Shown in pieces: positions 62,811 through 64,000 of a stretch of 64,000 nt of DNA (its first letter is position 1; each line of letters opens with the position of its first letter). Under the pieces are notes generated by a model that had not been told where the DNA came from, did no database searches, and saw only the letters and a list, made by a program, of their open reading frames with translations. Source of the stretch: Ahaetulla prasina (Eukaryota > Chordata > Lepidosauria > Squamata > Colubridae); contig NC_080540.1 of the NCBI RefSeq assembly GCF_028640845.1, forward strand, positions 278,333,524-278,397,523, in the 5' to 3' direction. The position numbers and the translations under genes were made by a program.

Positions 62811-63705
62811 TAGAATAGAATTTTTATTGGCCAAGTGTGATTGGACACACAAGGAATTTGTCTTGGTGCATATGCTCTCAGTGTACATAAAAGAAAAGAT
62901 ACGTTCATCAAGGTACAACATTTACAACACAATTGATGGTCAATATATCAATATAAATCATAAGGATTGCCAGCAACAAGTTATAGTCATACAGTCATAA
63001 GTGGAAAGAGATTGGTGATGGGAACTATGAGAAGATTAATAGTAGTGCAGATTCAGTAAATAGTTTGACAGTGTTGATGGAATTATTTGTTTAGCAGAGT
63101 GATGGCCTTCGGGGAAAAACTGTTCTTGTGTCTAGTTGTTCTGGTGTGCAGTGCTCTATAGCGTCGTTTTGAGGGTAGGAGTTGAAACAGTTTATGTCCT
63201 GGATGTGAGGGATCTGTAAATATTTTCACGGCCCTCTTCTTGATTCGTGCAATATACAGGTCCTCAATGGAAGGCAGGTTGGTAGCAATTATTTTTTCTG
63301 CAGTTCTAATTATCCTCTGAAGTCTGTGTCTTTCTTGTTGGGTTGCAGAACCGAACCAGACAGTTATAGAGGTGCAAATGACAGACTCAATAATTCCTCT
63401 GTAGAACTGAATCAGCAGCTCCTTGGGCAGTTTGAGCTTACTGAGTTGGCGCAGAAAGAACATTCTTTGTTGTCCTTTTTTGATGATGTTTTTGATGTTA
63501 GCTGTCCATTTTAGATCTTGCAATATGATAGAACCTAGAAATTTAAAGGTTTCTACTGTTGATACTGTGTTGTCTAGTATTGTGAGAAGTGGAAGTATGG
63601 AAGGGTTTCTTCTAAAGTCTACTACCATTTCTACGGTTTTGAGTGTGTTCAGTTCCAGATTGTTTCGGTCGCACCACAAGGCTAGTCGTTCGACCTCTAT
63701 GGACC
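62811..63705 (-). mobile_element. L2/Rex-type LINE 3' end (minus strand)
   Basis: Same family as 3312-4930. The tail at 62811-62840 is just AGAATAGAATTTTTATTGGCC, with no expanded AATAG array. The left flank is a T run; the 5' truncation point at about 63700 is followed by a triple ACCTCTATG-like repeat. It shows the uninterrupted sequence at the solo-LTR site of the other copy. Confidence 0.87.
63083..63679 (-). pseudogene. L2/Rex-type LINE reverse transcriptase, C-terminal 198 codons
   Basis: A single open frame to the stop: CDRNNLELN.LKTVEMVVDF, ILDNTVSTVETFKFLGSI, LKWTANIKNIIKKGQQRMFF, FYRGIIESVICTSITVWFG, LQRIIRTAEKIIATNLPS, DPSHPGHKLFQLLPSKRRY and KNSFSPKAITLLNK. The catalytic FADD lies upstream of the truncation and is missing, so no enzyme is made. 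The undamaged frame means that the copy is younger than the one at 3.3-4.9 kb. Confidence 0.87.
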
Positions 63706-63725
63706 TCTATGAGACCTCTATGAGA

Positions 63726-63976
63726 CAGAGGTGAAATCCAGCAGATTCTGACAGGTTCTGGAGAATCGGTAGCAGAAATTTTGAGCAGTTCGGAAAACCG
63801 ATAGTGGAAATTTTGAGTAGTTTGGAGAACTGGCTAATGTCATCTCTGGCTGGCCCCAGAGTGGGGTGGGAATGGAGATTTTGCAATATCCTTCCCGCAG
63901 GAATATCCTTCCCCTACCACGCCCACCAAGCCACGCCCACAGAACCGGTAGTAAAAATTTTTAGATTTCACTACTG
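63726..63976 (-). mobile_element. hAT-type MITE, family A
   Basis: CAGAGGTGAAATCCAGCAGA at the left and TTTAGATTTCACTACTG at the right. Interior TATCCTTCCC and CCACGCCCACCAAGCCACG words as in the family. Flanks do not match, so the duplication has decayed or was rearranged. Confidence 0.82.
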
Positions 63977-64000
63977 ATATTTATTTATTTATTTATTTAT
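63977..64000. repeat. (TTTA)n at window edge
   Basis: Five TTTA units run off the end of the window, possibly the tail of an inverted L2 or SINE that lies beyond. Confidence 0.7.

Overview
The window looks like non-coding DNA from a squamate genome, most probably a snake. The call rests on the repeat mixture: Bov-B, CR1, L2 and L1 LINEs, several tRNA-derived SINEs of squamate type, many short hAT elements, a Penelope-like element and a Gypsy LTR element. One LINE tail carries an (AATAG)n array, a pattern reported for snakes. I found no host gene or exon. Every long reading frame that I can assign belongs to a transposable element or to simple sequence.

Layout. 0-5 kb: a DNA transposon with inverted ends, an L1 3' end with a 15-bp target duplication, a CR1 3' end, and an L2/Rex-type LINE cut by a hAT MITE and by a solo LTR, ending in an (AATAG)n array. 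5-8.6 kb: a 1.5-2.1 kb tandem duplication, one unit of which keeps an L2-free site. 8.6-19.9 kb: CR1, Bov-B, SINE and MITE fragments nested in one another, plus a second solo LTR. 19.9-23.3 kb: a Bov-B LINE split by a Penelope-like element whose two ends form an inverted repeat; each end carries a hammerhead-ribozyme-like core. 23.3-34.7 kb: CR1, MITEs, SINEs, a 5S-rRNA-like fragment and a second hammerhead-like palindrome. 34.8-41.9 kb: a Gypsy element on the minus strand (268-bp LTRs, 3 differences), inserted in a hAT MITE and itself broken by a 2-kb L2 LINE. 43.0-44.1 kb: a four-level nest. 44.8-55.7 kb: a local array in which one segment is present in up to four near-identical copies. 55.7-64 kb: sparse repeats, including a SINE cut by a 135-bp palindromic hAT MITE and a second L2/Rex-type LINE on the minus strand.

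There is no gene cooperation to describe apart from the parasites. Autonomous LINEs supply tails that SINEs mimic. MITEs lack any transposase here and must depend on one encoded elsewhere. The tails of LINEs and SINEs appear to have served as recombination substrates that rearranged the locus.

Limits: family names come from recognised protein motifs and sequence style, not from a search. Ends are exact where I quote a target-site duplication and approximate elsewhere.
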